Shown piece by piece: positions 55,463-64,000 of a stretch of DNA of 64,000 nucleotides. Positions within the stretch are counted from its first letter, which is position 1. Each line of letters opens with the position of its first letter. Position numbers and translations under genes: made by a program. Under the pieces are notes generated by a model. It ran no database searches. It saw only the letters and a list, made by a program, of their open reading frames with translations, and was not told where the DNA came from. Source of the stretch: Rhodococcus pseudokoreensis (GTDB lineage: Bacteria; Actinomycetota; Actinomycetes; Mycobacteriales; Mycobacteriaceae); contig NZ_CP070619.1 of NCBI RefSeq assembly GCF_017068395.1, positions 5,022,001 through 5,086,000 on the forward strand, written 5' to 3'.

Positions 55463-55643
55463 ATTTCTGGCATTTCTATCGGGTCTTTGGGTTCGGCGGT
55501 GCCCGTAGGCCGAGCACGGAAGCGGGATATGGACGTGCCGGTAGTTGACGGGGATTGACCAGCCTAGAAGGCTCCGCGAGCCGGATTCCTGAGCAAAGGA
55601 TGCGAGCGGAGAATTGTTCTCCGCGAACCTCTTGACTGCGAGA

Positions 55644-55659
55644 CTATAAACGTTAATAG
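55644..55659. promoter_or_regulatory. Palindrome upstream of nadV
   Basis: CTATAAACGTTAATAG pairs in 7 of 8 positions. It is related to the LacI-type core AAACGTT but has different flanks, so it may be a further site or bind another regulator. Confidence 0.35.
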
Positions 55660-55908
55660 TAGGTGTGATGCAGCGCACTGAGACGGCGTACCCGCTGCGT
55701 GTCGCCCGTATGACGGGTCCCTGCTCGCTAGACGTAATGGTCCGAAACATGTTGGTAACCAACGTCGTACAGGATCTAGTACTGAATCCGACGCAGCACC
55801 TCGAAGGCGAAGGTTCGACCGCATTCGCGGCAACTCTCCTGGAGTTGGAAAATCCAGACAACAGAGAAGTAGCAACGATCACCCACCACGAGAAAAGGCG
55901 AAATTGCG

Positions 55909-57366
55909 ATGGCACTGGGCCGGAGTTACGACAACATCATCATCAACACCGACAGTTACAAGCATTGCCATTACCCGTTGTATCCGGCGGGGACGGAGTA
56001 TGTGTCCAGTTACATCGAGTCTCGGGGCGGGGAATTCCCGGTGACGATGTTCGTGGGGCTGCAGGCCTTCATCAGGGAATACCTGCTGCACCCGATCACG
56101 CTCGAGGACATCGATCAGGCGGAGTGCATCAGCCGTGAACAGGGGATGCACTTCAATCGGGAGAATTGGCTCGGGATCCTCAACGACCACGGTGGGTACT
56201 TGCCGGTGGAGATCGAGGCGGTGCCCGAGGGCTTGGTGATGCCGACCCGCAACGTGCTCGTGCAGATCATCAACACCGACCCAAAGTACTTCTGGGTGAC
56301 GAGTTTCTTCGAGACTGCCCTGCTGCGGGGTGTGTGGTACCCGACCACGGTTGGCACCATCAGCTGGTTGGCGAAGCAGGTCATCAAGGAGGCGTTGGGC
56401 CGGACCTCCGATCATCCGGAAGTTCTGCGGCACTGTCTGCACGACTACGGTGCCCGCGGGGTAAGTTCGCAGCAGTCGGCCGCGCTCGGCGGATTGGCGC
56501 ATCTGGTCAACTTCGACCAGAGTGACACTGTGCCAGGTATTCTCGCGGCGAAAGAGTATTACAACGCGGTGTCGCCGTCGAATTCAGGCCCGAACTCCGA
56601 GCATGCGAGCTTCTGTGCGTGGGGCCGGGAAAACGAGGCCGCGGCGATGCGCAACATGCTCGAGGTGCACGCGCAGAGTGGGGTGGCGTTGCTGCTGACT
56701 GATACGTACGACCATGAGAACGCGGTCAAGAACATCATCGGACGCGAGCTTGCCGACGTGGTCCGGAACTTTCCCGGATTGGTCGGGGTACGTCCCGACT
56801 CGGGTGATGTGGTGCAGGTGACCGCGGATACGACCGAGTGGTTGATGGACAGTTTCGGGTTCACCACCAACAGCAAGGGTTTCAAGGTGCTACCCGACTA
56901 TGTGCGGGTCGTCCAGGGTGACGGGGTGAACCGTGTCAGTCTCCCGCTGGTGTATGCCGAACTCGAACGCCGCGGTTTCTCGGCGGAGAACGCGATCTTC
57001 GGGATGGGTGGGGGCCTGTTGCAGCACTGCAACCGGGACACGATGAACTTCGGGCAGAAGGCGTCCGCGGTGTGTGTCAACGGTGAGTGGCGGGGCATTG
57101 CGAAGGCGCCGACCGGGGATGCGATGAAGGCGTCCAAGCGCGGCCGACTCGGATTGCGACTGTCGCAGGGTGAATATCAGACGGTGCCGCGGGAGTCGAT
57201 CTCGCAGGAGGAGAACATCCTGCAGCCGGTGTTCCGAAACGGCAAGTTGCTGCGGAAATGGGACTTCACCGAGCTGATCGAGCGTAGTGAGCAAGAGGTG
57301 CCGGCGAGCTATTACTCCGACGCCATCGCACCCCTGCACAACGACGCCGAACTCGCGCTGTCCTGA
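55909..57366 (+). CDS. nadV: Nicotinamide phosphoribosyltransferase
   Basis: 485 residues, the length of NAMPT/NadV. Conserved stretches include NTDSYKHCHYPLYPAGTEYV, FHDYGARGVSSQQSAALGG (here LHDYGARG), GPNSEHASFCAWGRENEAA with the active-site His, GVRPDSGDVVQV for phosphate binding, and FGMGGGLLQHCNRDTMNFGQKAS. It makes NMN from nicotinamide and PRPP. A PRPP synthase gene lies one gene downstream, a pairing that supplies its second substrate. AAGGCG upstream of the ATG is a weak ribosome-binding site. Confidence 0.93.
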   Translation: MALGRSYDNIIINTDSYKHCHYPLYPAGTEYVSSYIESRGGEFPVTMFVGLQAFIREYLLHPITLEDIDQAECISREQGMHFNRENWLGILNDHGGYLPVEIEAVPEGLVMPTRNVLVQIINTDPKYFWVTSFFETALLRGVWYPTTVGTISWLAKQVIKEALGRTSDHPEVLRHCLHDYGARGVSSQQSAALGGLAHLVNFDQSDTVPGILAAKEYYNAVSPSNSGPNSEHASFCAWGRENEAAAMRNMLEVHAQSGVALLLTDTYDHENAVKNIIGRELADVVRNFPGLVGVRPDSGDVVQVTADTTEWLMDSFGFTTNSKGFKVLPDYVRVVQGDGVNRVSLPLVYAELERRGFSAENAIFGMGGGLLQHCNRDTMNFGQKASAVCVNGEWRGIAKAPTGDAMKASKRGRLGLRLSQGEYQTVPRESISQEENILQPVFRNGKLLRKWDFTELIERSEQEVPASYYSDAIAPLHNDAELALS

Positions 57367-57371
57367 GAGCT

Positions 57372-57410
57372 GCCGGCGACCGGCGTGGTTACCGCGTCCT
57401 GGTCGCCGGC
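57372..57410 (+). terminator. Hairpin after nadV
   Basis: Perfect 10-bp arms GCCGGCGACC / GGTCGCCGGC with a 19-base loop. Confidence 0.5.
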
Positions 57411-57462
57411 CTCCCCGGGCAGGCTTGTAACTCGTTCCACACACAGTTAGGTTCACAGCACG

Positions 57463-58083
57463 ATGACTAAGCTGCACGTCTTCGACATGGACGGCACACT
57501 CCTCCAGTCCACTGCTTCGATCGAGATCTCGAGAGCGGTCGGAGAACTCGCTGCAGGCGAGCTCATCGAGCAATCCTGGCTCAAGGGGGAGATCAGCGAT
57601 GTGCGTTTCTGGGAACTCTGCCTCCCACTATGGGAAGGACTCAGCGAGGCAGACATCGATGAGGCGTTCACCGCCTCCCCGTGGATCGGCGGTGTAGTCG
57701 AAGTCTTCGCCGACATCCGCAACCGTGGCGAATTCAGCACCGTCATCTCTCAGTCACCCCAGTTCTTCGTAGAACGCCTGACCGGTTTGGGCGCTGATTC
57801 GGCGTTCGGCGCGCAGGTGGCCTTGAGGAGCGAGGTCGGCCCTGAGTGCCTCCTCAGTGCCGAAGACAAGGTCGCGATTGTCAGCAAATTACTTGCGGAG
57901 TACGGGCTCGCCGAAGGGGACTGCGTTGCTTACGGCGACTCCACGTCCGACATCCCGCTGTTCGGCAAGCTTCCGAATACGGTGGCCGTCAATGCGAGCG
58001 CGCGGGTCCGTGAGCTTGCGACGATCGAGTACGAGGGGTCAGATCTCCGCGGTGCATACGTCCTCGGCCGCGGACTGCTCTGA
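57463..58083 (+). CDS. HAD-superfamily (phosphoserine-phosphatase-like, subclass IB) hydrolase
   Basis: 206 residues with HAD motif I HVFDMDGTLL (nucleophile Asp9), motif II in TVISQSPQFF, Lys in EDKVAIVSKLL, and motif IV YGDSTSDIPLF. This is the SerB-like IB layout with an alpha-helical cap. The substrate is unknown. In context it could dephosphorylate a sugar phosphate, a nucleotide or an F420 intermediate. It is placed between nadV and prs. Confidence 0.82.
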   Translation: MTKLHVFDMDGTLLQSTASIEISRAVGELAAGELIEQSWLKGEISDVRFWELCLPLWEGLSEADIDEAFTASPWIGGVVEVFADIRNRGEFSTVISQSPQFFVERLTGLGADSAFGAQVALRSEVGPECLLSAEDKVAIVSKLLAEYGLAEGDCVAYGDSTSDIPLFGKLPNTVAVNASARVRELATIEYEGSDLRGAYVLGRGLL

Positions 58084-58154
58084 CCGCCGCCGCTCGTCGA
58101 AGACAGGCGCACCAGTACTACCTTCCACCAATACGACAGTGAGGTCCATGAACG

Positions 58155-59210
58155 GTGGCCGCCTTGAGAAGCATCCCGACACGTAGTGGTGCGGACAGCG
58201 CTACGTCCGCGGGTACCGCCACGAGCATGCCGATGAATTACGGCAAGCGGTTGAAACTGTTTTCCGGTCGAGCTAATCCCGACATCGCGAAGGCGATCGG
58301 CGCCGATCTGGACGTGGGTCTGAGTCCGGTTGTGCTGAAGACCTTCTCGAACGGTGAGGTGTATTGCCGATTCGAAGAATCGATCCGCGACGCCGACGTC
58401 TTCATCGTTCAGCCGACATGTACCAATCCCGAGACCGGAGTCACCACCAATGACGCGTTGATGGAGCTGATGGTGATGATCGACGCCGCGGTCGCGGCCA
58501 GTGCACACCGCGTCATCGCCGTGACTCCGTGGTATGGGTACTCGAGGCAGGACAAGCAGAGCGCCCCGCGTGAGCCGATTTCCGCGCGGATGGTCGCCCG
58601 AATGCTCGAATCGGCCGGAGCAGACCGTCTCCTGACGATGGATCTGCATGCCGGCCAGCTCCAGGGCATGTTCAAGATCCCGGTGGACCACATGACGGCA
58701 ATGAGGTTGCTCGCTCAATACTTTATCGATCTCGAGATGGAAGATCTCGTGGTAGTTGCACCCGACGCCGGCCGAGTGAAACTGAACAAGAGTTTCGCCA
58801 AGTGCGTCGGCGCCGATCTCGCGATTCTCGACAAGGAACGCCCGAGACATCAGGTCGCCGAGATAGGACACGTGATCGGAGATGTTCGGGGCAAGACCGC
58901 GATCGTCGTCGACGACATGATCGACACCGCCGGCACCCTCCGCGCTGCGGGGGAGATGGTGATGAGGGCAGGAGCGTCGAGGGTGTTCGCTGCAGCCACC
59001 CACCCAGTGTTCAGCGGCCACGCCTACGACAACCTCGCCGCATCGCCGTTCGAAGAGATCGTCGTGACCGACACGATCGCACTGTCGCCCCAGGCACCGG
59101 CCAACGTGCGCGTGCTGTCCTGCGCCAGCGTCCTCGCCGACTCGATCAGCCAGGTCTTCCGAGGCGGATCCGTCAGCGAAGTATTCGGCAGTGAGTACCA
59201 GTTGTTCTGA
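58155..59210 (+). CDS. prs: Ribose-phosphate pyrophosphokinase (PRPP synthase)
   Basis: Family start MNYGKRLKLFSGRANPDIAKAIG lies about 25 codons inside the frame. GTG at 58155 has a GAGG ribosome-binding site, so a short extension is plausible, but ATG at 58227 or 58233 may be the true start. Present are RPPK motifs: YGYSRQDKQSAPREPISARMVA, DLHAGQLQGMFKIPVDH, and the PRPP loop VVDDMIDTAGTLRAA. It makes PRPP from ribose 5-phosphate and ATP, serving NadV and linking ribokinase to NAD synthesis. A second housekeeping copy is expected elsewhere. Confidence 0.93.
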   Translation: MAALRSIPTRSGADSATSAGTATSMPMNYGKRLKLFSGRANPDIAKAIGADLDVGLSPVVLKTFSNGEVYCRFEESIRDADVFIVQPTCTNPETGVTTNDALMELMVMIDAAVAASAHRVIAVTPWYGYSRQDKQSAPREPISARMVARMLESAGADRLLTMDLHAGQLQGMFKIPVDHMTAMRLLAQYFIDLEMEDLVVVAPDAGRVKLNKSFAKCVGADLAILDKERPRHQVAEIGHVIGDVRGKTAIVVDDMIDTAGTLRAAGEMVMRAGASRVFAAATHPVFSGHAYDNLAASPFEEIVVTDTIALSPQAPANVRVLSCASVLADSISQVFRGGSVSEVFGSEYQLF

Positions 59211-59286
59211 TCGATAGAAGTGGGAGCCGCCGAGCCGCGCTCGGGGGTTCTCGTCACACCGGTAGAGGCGTAGAGAGCATCCCACC

Positions 59287-61758
59287 ATGAGTCTCGATAT
59301 AGGTACGAAGTCAACAATCCACCAGCTCGGCACCACGAGGAACGGCCTCGATGCACAGCCCGTCGATGACGCGGCCGTTCTCACCCCTTCACTCCCGGAG
59401 CTGATGGAACGGGCAGCCGCGTTACGCGACTCGCTCTTCGGCACGAGGGTGACGTACTCACCGAAGGTCTTCATTCCGTTGACCTCACTGTGCCGCGACG
59501 GGTGTGGTTACTGCACGTTCTCCCGCTCACCCGCACGCGCGGAGGCGCCTTACCTCACGCCCGATCAGGTGCTCGCGATCGCGGTGCAGGGTGCTCAGGC
59601 AGGGTGTCACGAGGCGCTGTTCACACTGGGGGAACAGCCCGAAGACCGATACGACGTCGCGGCCGAATGGCTGGCCGATCAGGGTTACGGCTCCACCGTC
59701 GAATACCTGGCCGCCATGTGCCGGCTCGTGACCGCGGAGACGGGATTGCTGGCGCACTCCAACGCCGGAGCTCTCGCGCCGGATGCTCTGTCGCTGCTGC
59801 GAACGGTCAGCCCCGGCCAGGGCATGATGATCGAGTCGTTGAACCCAGCGCTGATGGCCCACCGCGGTGCGCCCGACAAGACACCGGAACGCCGGCTGGC
59901 CACGCTGGAAGCCGCGGGCGAACTCGCGATTCCCTTCACCACCGGGATCCTCGTCGGCATCGGAGAGTCCCCGCAGGACCGGGTCAGGGCGCTGCACGCC
60001 ATCGCTGACCTGCACAGACGTTACGGGCACGTCCAAGAAGTGATCGTGCAGAACTTCATGCCCAAACCGGACACCGTGATGCGCAACGAACCCGCCTGCC
60101 CGCAGGACGACTTCCTGCGCACAATCGCGATGGCGCGGTTGATCCTGCCGCCGGATGTGCACCTGCAGGCACCCCCCAACCTGTCGGAAGACGTCGGTGC
60201 GCTGCTCGATGCGGGGATCGACGACTTCGGTGGTGTGTCCCCGGTGACCGTTGACCACGTCAACCCGGAACGACCGTGGCCCTCGCTGGACCGGCTCCGC
60301 GAGGTGACCGAACGTGACGGCAAATTCCTCACACCCCGCCTCACCGTGTACCCCGAGTTCGCACGCCGCCCCGACCACTGGATCGACCCCGGTCTCCGCT
60401 TCGCGATCATGGACCGGTCGGATGCCGAGTCGCTCGGCCGCGACGACCCAGGTGCGATGTTCCCCGAGAGCCACGCCGACGCGAAGAACGTCGGCACCGG
60501 GGCGGAAGTCGTCCAGATCGGTCGACGCTCGACCGTCTGGAGCTCCGGATCGGAGTTCGCGCCCACCGATCTGGTGCCGAGCCGCACGCGAGGGGTCGGC
60601 GGCCCCGTCACGGATGTCCTCGACGGAATCACCTCAGGGCAGGAACCGGGAGTGGACGAGATCGTCACGTTGTTCCGAGCTCGCGGGGGAGAGGTCGCCG
60701 AGATCGGCGAGTTCGCCGATCACCTCCGCTCCAAGGCGGTCGGTGACGACGTGACATTCGTGCGGAACCGAAACATCAACTACACCAATGTCTGTACCTT
60801 CAAGTGCACCTTCTGTGGGTTCTCCAAGGGGCCGTTGTCGCTGAACCTGCGAGGCAAGCCCTATCTGCTGACGCTGCAGGAAGTCGCCGGCCGTGTTCGG
60901 GAGGCGTGGGATCTCGGGTGTACCGAGGTCTGCCTGCAGGGCGGCATCCATCCGTCCTTCGACGGCGACTACTACATCGACGTCTGCCGCGCGGCGAAGG
61001 AAGCAGCGCCCGACATCCACGTGCACGGCTTCACTGCCCTCGAGGTCACCGAAGGAGCCAAACGGCTCGGGGAGCCCCTCGACAAATACCTACAGCGATT
61101 AGTCGACGCAGGACTGAAGTCGCTACCGGGCACCGCCGCCGAAATTCTCGACGACGACGTCCGGGCAATCCTCTGCCCGGACAAGATCGACACCGAGGAG
61201 TGGCTCGAATGTCACCGCGTCGCCCACTCGATGGGCCTGACGTCGAACGTGACGATGATGTTCGGAACCGTCGAGGAGCCCGTGCACTGGGCGCGGCACT
61301 TCCTCCGCACCCGAGAACTCCAGCGTGAGACGGGCGGGTTCACCGAGTTCGTCGGTCTTCCGTTCGTGCACATGGCGGCTCCGCTCTACCTCAAGCGTGG
61401 TGCACGCCGCGGGCCGACCTGGCGAGAAGTAGTGCTGGTCCACGCGATTGCGCGAATCGTCTACGACGGGCTCATCGACAACGTGCAGGCGTCGTGGGTC
61501 AAGCTCGGACTCGACGGGGTTCGCCAACTGCTCCAGGCCGGAGTGAACGACATCGGCGGGACGTTGATGGACGAGAACATCAGCCGCGCCGCCGGCGCAG
61601 CCCACGGCCAGCAGCTCGACGAGACAGACCTGGACGCGGTGGTGCAGGGAATCGGCCGCCGCCTGCGACAGCGCACGACCAACTACATGACGCCTCCCAC
61701 CCACCAGCTCGCCCTGCACGGTGCGCCCACACACTCACCAGAGGTGATCCTCAGATGA
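59287..61758 (+). CDS. fbiC: FO synthase (fused CofG-CofH), coenzyme F420 biosynthesis
   Basis: 823 residues with two radical-SAM domains. The first has CRDGCGYC (Cys69, 73, 76; CofG half); the second has CTFKCTFC (Cys503, 507, 510; CofH half). It joins tyrosine and a ribityl-aminouracil to make the deazaflavin FO, the chromophore of F420. The fused form is characteristic of actinobacteria. The following pgl gene overlaps by ATGA. No fbiA (CofD) is visible in the window. Confidence 0.97.
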   Translation: MSLDIGTKSTIHQLGTTRNGLDAQPVDDAAVLTPSLPELMERAAALRDSLFGTRVTYSPKVFIPLTSLCRDGCGYCTFSRSPARAEAPYLTPDQVLAIAVQGAQAGCHEALFTLGEQPEDRYDVAAEWLADQGYGSTVEYLAAMCRLVTAETGLLAHSNAGALAPDALSLLRTVSPGQGMMIESLNPALMAHRGAPDKTPERRLATLEAAGELAIPFTTGILVGIGESPQDRVRALHAIADLHRRYGHVQEVIVQNFMPKPDTVMRNEPACPQDDFLRTIAMARLILPPDVHLQAPPNLSEDVGALLDAGIDDFGGVSPVTVDHVNPERPWPSLDRLREVTERDGKFLTPRLTVYPEFARRPDHWIDPGLRFAIMDRSDAESLGRDDPGAMFPESHADAKNVGTGAEVVQIGRRSTVWSSGSEFAPTDLVPSRTRGVGGPVTDVLDGITSGQEPGVDEIVTLFRARGGEVAEIGEFADHLRSKAVGDDVTFVRNRNINYTNVCTFKCTFCGFSKGPLSLNLRGKPYLLTLQEVAGRVREAWDLGCTEVCLQGGIHPSFDGDYYIDVCRAAKEAAPDIHVHGFTALEVTEGAKRLGEPLDKYLQRLVDAGLKSLPGTAAEILDDDVRAILCPDKIDTEEWLECHRVAHSMGLTSNVTMMFGTVEEPVHWARHFLRTRELQRETGGFTEFVGLPFVHMAAPLYLKRGARRGPTWREVVLVHAIARIVYDGLIDNVQASWVKLGLDGVRQLLQAGVNDIGGTLMDENISRAAGAAHGQQLDETDLDAVVQGIGRRLRQRTTNYMTPPTHQLALHGAPTHSPEVILR

Positions 61759-62561
61759 CCACAACAAGAAGCGCTTCCACTCTCTCGAAGCCGATCCCCT
61801 ATATCTACGACAACGACGAGCAGCTCGCCGGTGAGGTCGCGTCGAGGTTGCTTTCGACTCTTGCCCAGGCACAGGACGAGCGCGCCTACGCATCGTTGGT
61901 GCTCACCGGAGGACGAACCGGGACAGCGGTGCTCGAGCGACTACGCACCGACCCGAAGCGTGACTTCGTCAACTGGCACCGAGTGAACTTCTTCTGGGGC
62001 GACGAGCGCTTCGTCGCCCGACATCACCCCGACCGTAACGAGAAGCAGGCGCGCGAGGCCCTGCTGGACCACCTGCCCGTGGACCCGAGCCGTGTGCACG
62101 TCATGGCGCCCTCCGACGGCGGCTTCGGCAACGACGCCACCGCAGTGGCAAACGCCTACCAGGCGCTACTGTGCGCGTACGGGCGCCTGGACAGAACACC
62201 TCTGTTCGACATCTGCCTCCTCGGGATGGGCGAGGAAGGTCACGTCGCGTCGATCTTCCCGGACTCACCGGCAGTGCTGGACGAGCAACGTGAAGTGGTG
62301 GCGGTGTACAACTGCCCGAAGCCGCCGAGCACCCGCATTTCGCTGACTCTGTCGGCGATCACGCGCTCCCGCGAAGTGTGGCTGATGACTACCGGCGAAA
62401 CCAAGGCGTCTGCAGTCGCGACACTGATGGAGGAGGGGTTGACCCCTCAGCAACTTCCGGCAGCGGGGGCGCTGGGTTCGCGCGCGACTCGGGTGTTCCT
62501 GGACGCCGCCGCAGCGAGCCGGCTGTCCAGCTGCGAAGACCTCAGCGCCTCGGCGCGCTAA
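61755..62561 (+). CDS. pgl: 6-phosphogluconolactonase
   Basis: 268 residues of the DevB/Pgl family: SLVLTGGRTGTAVLERL, VNFFWGDERFVARHHPDRN (the WGDER-FV and D-x-N signatures), and ICLLGMGEEGHVASIFPDSPAV (the G-x-G-x-x-G-H motif). It hydrolyses the lactone made by Fgd, supplying Gnd. Its translational coupling to fbiC ties this oxidative step directly to F420 synthesis. Confidence 0.93.
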   Translation: MTTTRSASTLSKPIPYIYDNDEQLAGEVASRLLSTLAQAQDERAYASLVLTGGRTGTAVLERLRTDPKRDFVNWHRVNFFWGDERFVARHHPDRNEKQAREALLDHLPVDPSRVHVMAPSDGGFGNDATAVANAYQALLCAYGRLDRTPLFDICLLGMGEEGHVASIFPDSPAVLDEQREVVAVYNCPKPPSTRISLTLSAITRSREVWLMTTGETKASAVATLMEEGLTPQQLPAAGALGSRATRVFLDAAAASRLSSCEDLSASAR

Positions 62562-62602
62562 CTGACGATGTGAAAGACACACCCGAGAATCCGAGTCTTA
62601 TA

Positions 62603-63514
62603 ATGACGAACCCGCATCCAATCGACCTGATAATTCCGGTCAAGTTACTCTCCGAGGCGAAAACACGACTCCGGGGCGCGGCCGACGGCGGTACCGGAAA
62701 GATGAACGCGCACAAGAGGCTGGTCTTGGCGATCGTGCTGGACACAGTCTGCGCTGCGCTGCGGGCACGAGCGGTCGACTCGGTGCTCGTCGTCACCGCG
62801 GACCCTGTCGTAGCCCGCAGCGTCGAACGCCTGGGTGCACGCGTACTGGGAAACGAGCCAGCCGGGGGAGTAAACGCGGCATTGAACCACGGCGCGGCCC
62901 TCTTGGAGCGGGAACGCCCGGCTCGAGTGGTAGGGGCGTTGCCCGCAGATCTTCCGGCGCTTCGACATCGCGAATTGTCCTCATTCATCTCCGCTGCCGC
63001 CGGCAGGCGTGCATTCTGTGCCGACCGGGATGGACAGGGCACCACGTTGCTGCTATCGGCGGCGGGCGAAGGGCTCTTCCCGGCCTTCGGCATCGATTCG
63101 GCGCTCGCTCACCAGGCGTCGGGTGCCATAGTTCTCAAGGGTGAATGGCCTTCGCTGAGGTCGGACGTGGACACCGCTTCCGACCTGCGCACGGTCCGGG
63201 GATTGGGGCTCGGCGCACGTATGGCTACTCTGGGATCGGCGCGCGAGTTCGCATTCTTGGACAAACACGAGGCCGCGATGATCGACTTCGCCCGCCGCTG
63301 GCAGCCCTTCGGTGGCGGAACCGCTGATGACATATTCATTACCTTCGGCGTGCCTCCGTGCCCATACTTCAAGCAATTGACCACACTGTTGTCGTCGAAC
63401 GTGACTCCTGAACTCGCGGAGAGTCAGCGGCAAGAACTACTGCAACAGGCGAAGCTGCGACTTGCCGAAGAGGCTCGGATTATCCGAACTCCTCGATTGC
63501 AGAACCAGCGATGA
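62603..63514 (+). CDS. fbiD: CofC/FbiD phospholactate (or PEP) guanylyltransferase fused to a DUF3263-like domain
   Basis: 303 residues. Residues 1 to about 215 form the CofC nucleotidyltransferase: [55 protein letters not shown], and [17 protein letters not shown]. The last about 80 residues ([40 protein letters not shown], then a basic helix) match the pattern of DUF3263, a small helix-turn-helix-like actinobacterial domain. It makes the GDP/GTP-activated PEP or lactate moiety of F420. The ATG has a poor ribosome-binding site; a GTG at 62570 is an alternative. It overlaps fbiB. Confidence 0.88.
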   Translation: MTNPHPIDLIIPVKLLSEAKTRLRGAADGGTGKMNAHKRLVLAIVLDTVCAALRARAVDSVLVVTADPVVARSVERLGARVLGNEPAGGVNAALNHGAALLERERPARVVGALPADLPALRHRELSSFISAAAGRRAFCADRDGQGTTLLLSAAGEGLFPAFGIDSALAHQASGAIVLKGEWPSLRSDVDTASDLRTVRGLGLGARMATLGSAREFAFLDKHEAAMIDFARRWQPFGGGTADDIFITFGVPPCPYFKQLTTLLSSNVTPELAESQRQELLQQAKLRLAEEARIIRTPRLQNQR

Positions 63515-64000
63515 AGTCGGCCCCTCAGGCTTCGGAAGACCCGGACCTCCCCGACCACGGTTCTGTCAGCGGACTCCGTGTCCTTCCAGTGACAGGTCTT
63601 CCGGAGTTCCGGCCGGGCGACGACGTTGCCGAACAGATCGCGCATCAGGCGCCTTGGTTGGTTGACAACGACATCGTCGTGATCACGAGCAAGATTGTAT
63701 CCAAGTCGGAGGGCCGAATCGTCGATGCGCCAACAGGAGCTCAGGATCGTGAGGCGTTCCGGGCGCTTCTGGTCGAGCAGGAGGCCGTTCGCGTCGTTGC
63801 CCGCAAGGGGCCAACCGTCATCACCGAGAACCGTCTGGGGATCGTGCAGGCCGCTTCGGGAATCGATGGCTCCAACGTCTTCACACACGAATTAGCACTA
63901 CTGCCAACGAACCCCGATGAGAGCGCGCAGTCGATTCGAACAGGGTTGCAGCAACTGCTCGGTGTCAGCGTGGCGGTGATCATCACGGACACGATGGGCC
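63511..64000 (+). CDS. fbiB: F420-0:gamma-glutamyl ligase, 3' end outside the window
   Basis: 163 residues are present: [42 protein letters not shown], and [19 protein letters not shown], the CofE ligase pattern with the metal-binding Asp-Thr at the edge. In actinobacteria FbiB has a second, FMN-binding domain, which would lie beyond the window. It adds glutamates to F420-0. ATGA overlap with fbiD shows a coupled fbiC-pgl-fbiD-fbiB unit. Confidence 0.93.
   Translation, partial: MKSAPQASEDPDLPDHGSVSGLRVLPVTGLPEFRPGDDVAEQIAHQAPWLVDNDIVVITSKIVSKSEGRIVDAPTGAQDREAFRALLVEQEAVRVVARKGPTVITENRLGIVQAASGIDGSNVFTHELALLPTNPDESAQSIRTGLQQLLGVSVAVIITDTMG

Larger units (their letters stand above)
55077..55908. 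other. 832-bp intergenic region with regulatory structure
   Basis: No gene is supported. Open frames on both strands at 55093-55345 lack any family resemblance and are complementary shadows. The region holds one perfect hairpin, a LacI-type operator and a second palindrome, all upstream of the phosphoribosyltransferase gene. Its length suggests a long leader or several promoters. Confidence 0.6.

Overview
This window looks like chromosomal (or large-replicon) DNA of a GC-rich mycolic-acid actinobacterium, most likely a large-genome Rhodococcus (R. jostii / R. opacus type). The reasons are the high G+C, frequent GTG starts and ATGA stop/start overlaps, coenzyme F420 genes of the actinobacterial type (fused FbiC, Fgd), an MMPL transporter, and long catabolic clusters. 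The genus call is inference, because no rRNA, tRNA or CRISPR was seen.

Region 1 (1-13.7 kb) is orderly. It holds the end of an FAD monooxygenase, a VOC-fold protein, a CHAT-type protease, the peroxide-defence pair ahpC/ahpF with an OxyR-like promoter dyad, a three-gene operon (unknown, unknown, TPR protein), a lipoprotein, a membrane protein, and a divergent MarR/MMPL pair sharing a palindromic operator.

Region 2 (13.7-33 kb) is a mosaic accessory zone. It contains an IS630-family element whose transposase needs a -1 frameshift on seven A's, a beheaded TetR gene, a DNA-ligase fragment, a chromate-resistance cluster with split chrB and frameshifted chrA, and remnants of IS3-, IS1634- and IS256-type transposases. 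A catabolic operon of visibly lower G+C encodes a Baeyer-Villiger-type monooxygenase, a Dabb protein, an SMP-30 lactonase and an aldehyde dehydrogenase. Nearby are a CaiB CoA-transferase, a tautomerase, an enoyl-CoA hydratase, an IclR regulator and an acyl-CoA dehydrogenase pair. Together they suggest ring cleavage of an (ali)cyclic ketone followed by CoA activation and beta-oxidation.

Region 3 (33-38 kb) has a DinB-fold protein, an MpaB/Lcp-type oxygenase divergent from a TetR regulator, and a membrane Ser/Thr kinase with an unusual N-terminal domain and a DFN motif.

Region 4 (38.3 kb to the right edge) is the most interesting part. It encodes nearly a full cyclic pentose-phosphate pathway built around F420-dependent glucose-6-phosphate dehydrogenase: Fgd, 6-phosphogluconolactonase, Gnd, transketolase, transaldolase, Pgi and GlpX. 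With it come F420 biosynthesis genes (fbiC, an fbiD fused to a DUF3263-like domain, fbiB), PRPP synthase, nicotinamide phosphoribosyltransferase, ribokinase, two aldehyde dehydrogenases, and a cupin / split-barrel flavoprotein-like / GATase-like set with a LacI regulator. Four similar LacI-type operator sequences lie in front of three of its transcription units. The set reads as a locally regulated module that makes F420 and keeps it reduced while burning sugar phosphate. The substrate or F420H2-consuming reaction it serves is not evident from the window.
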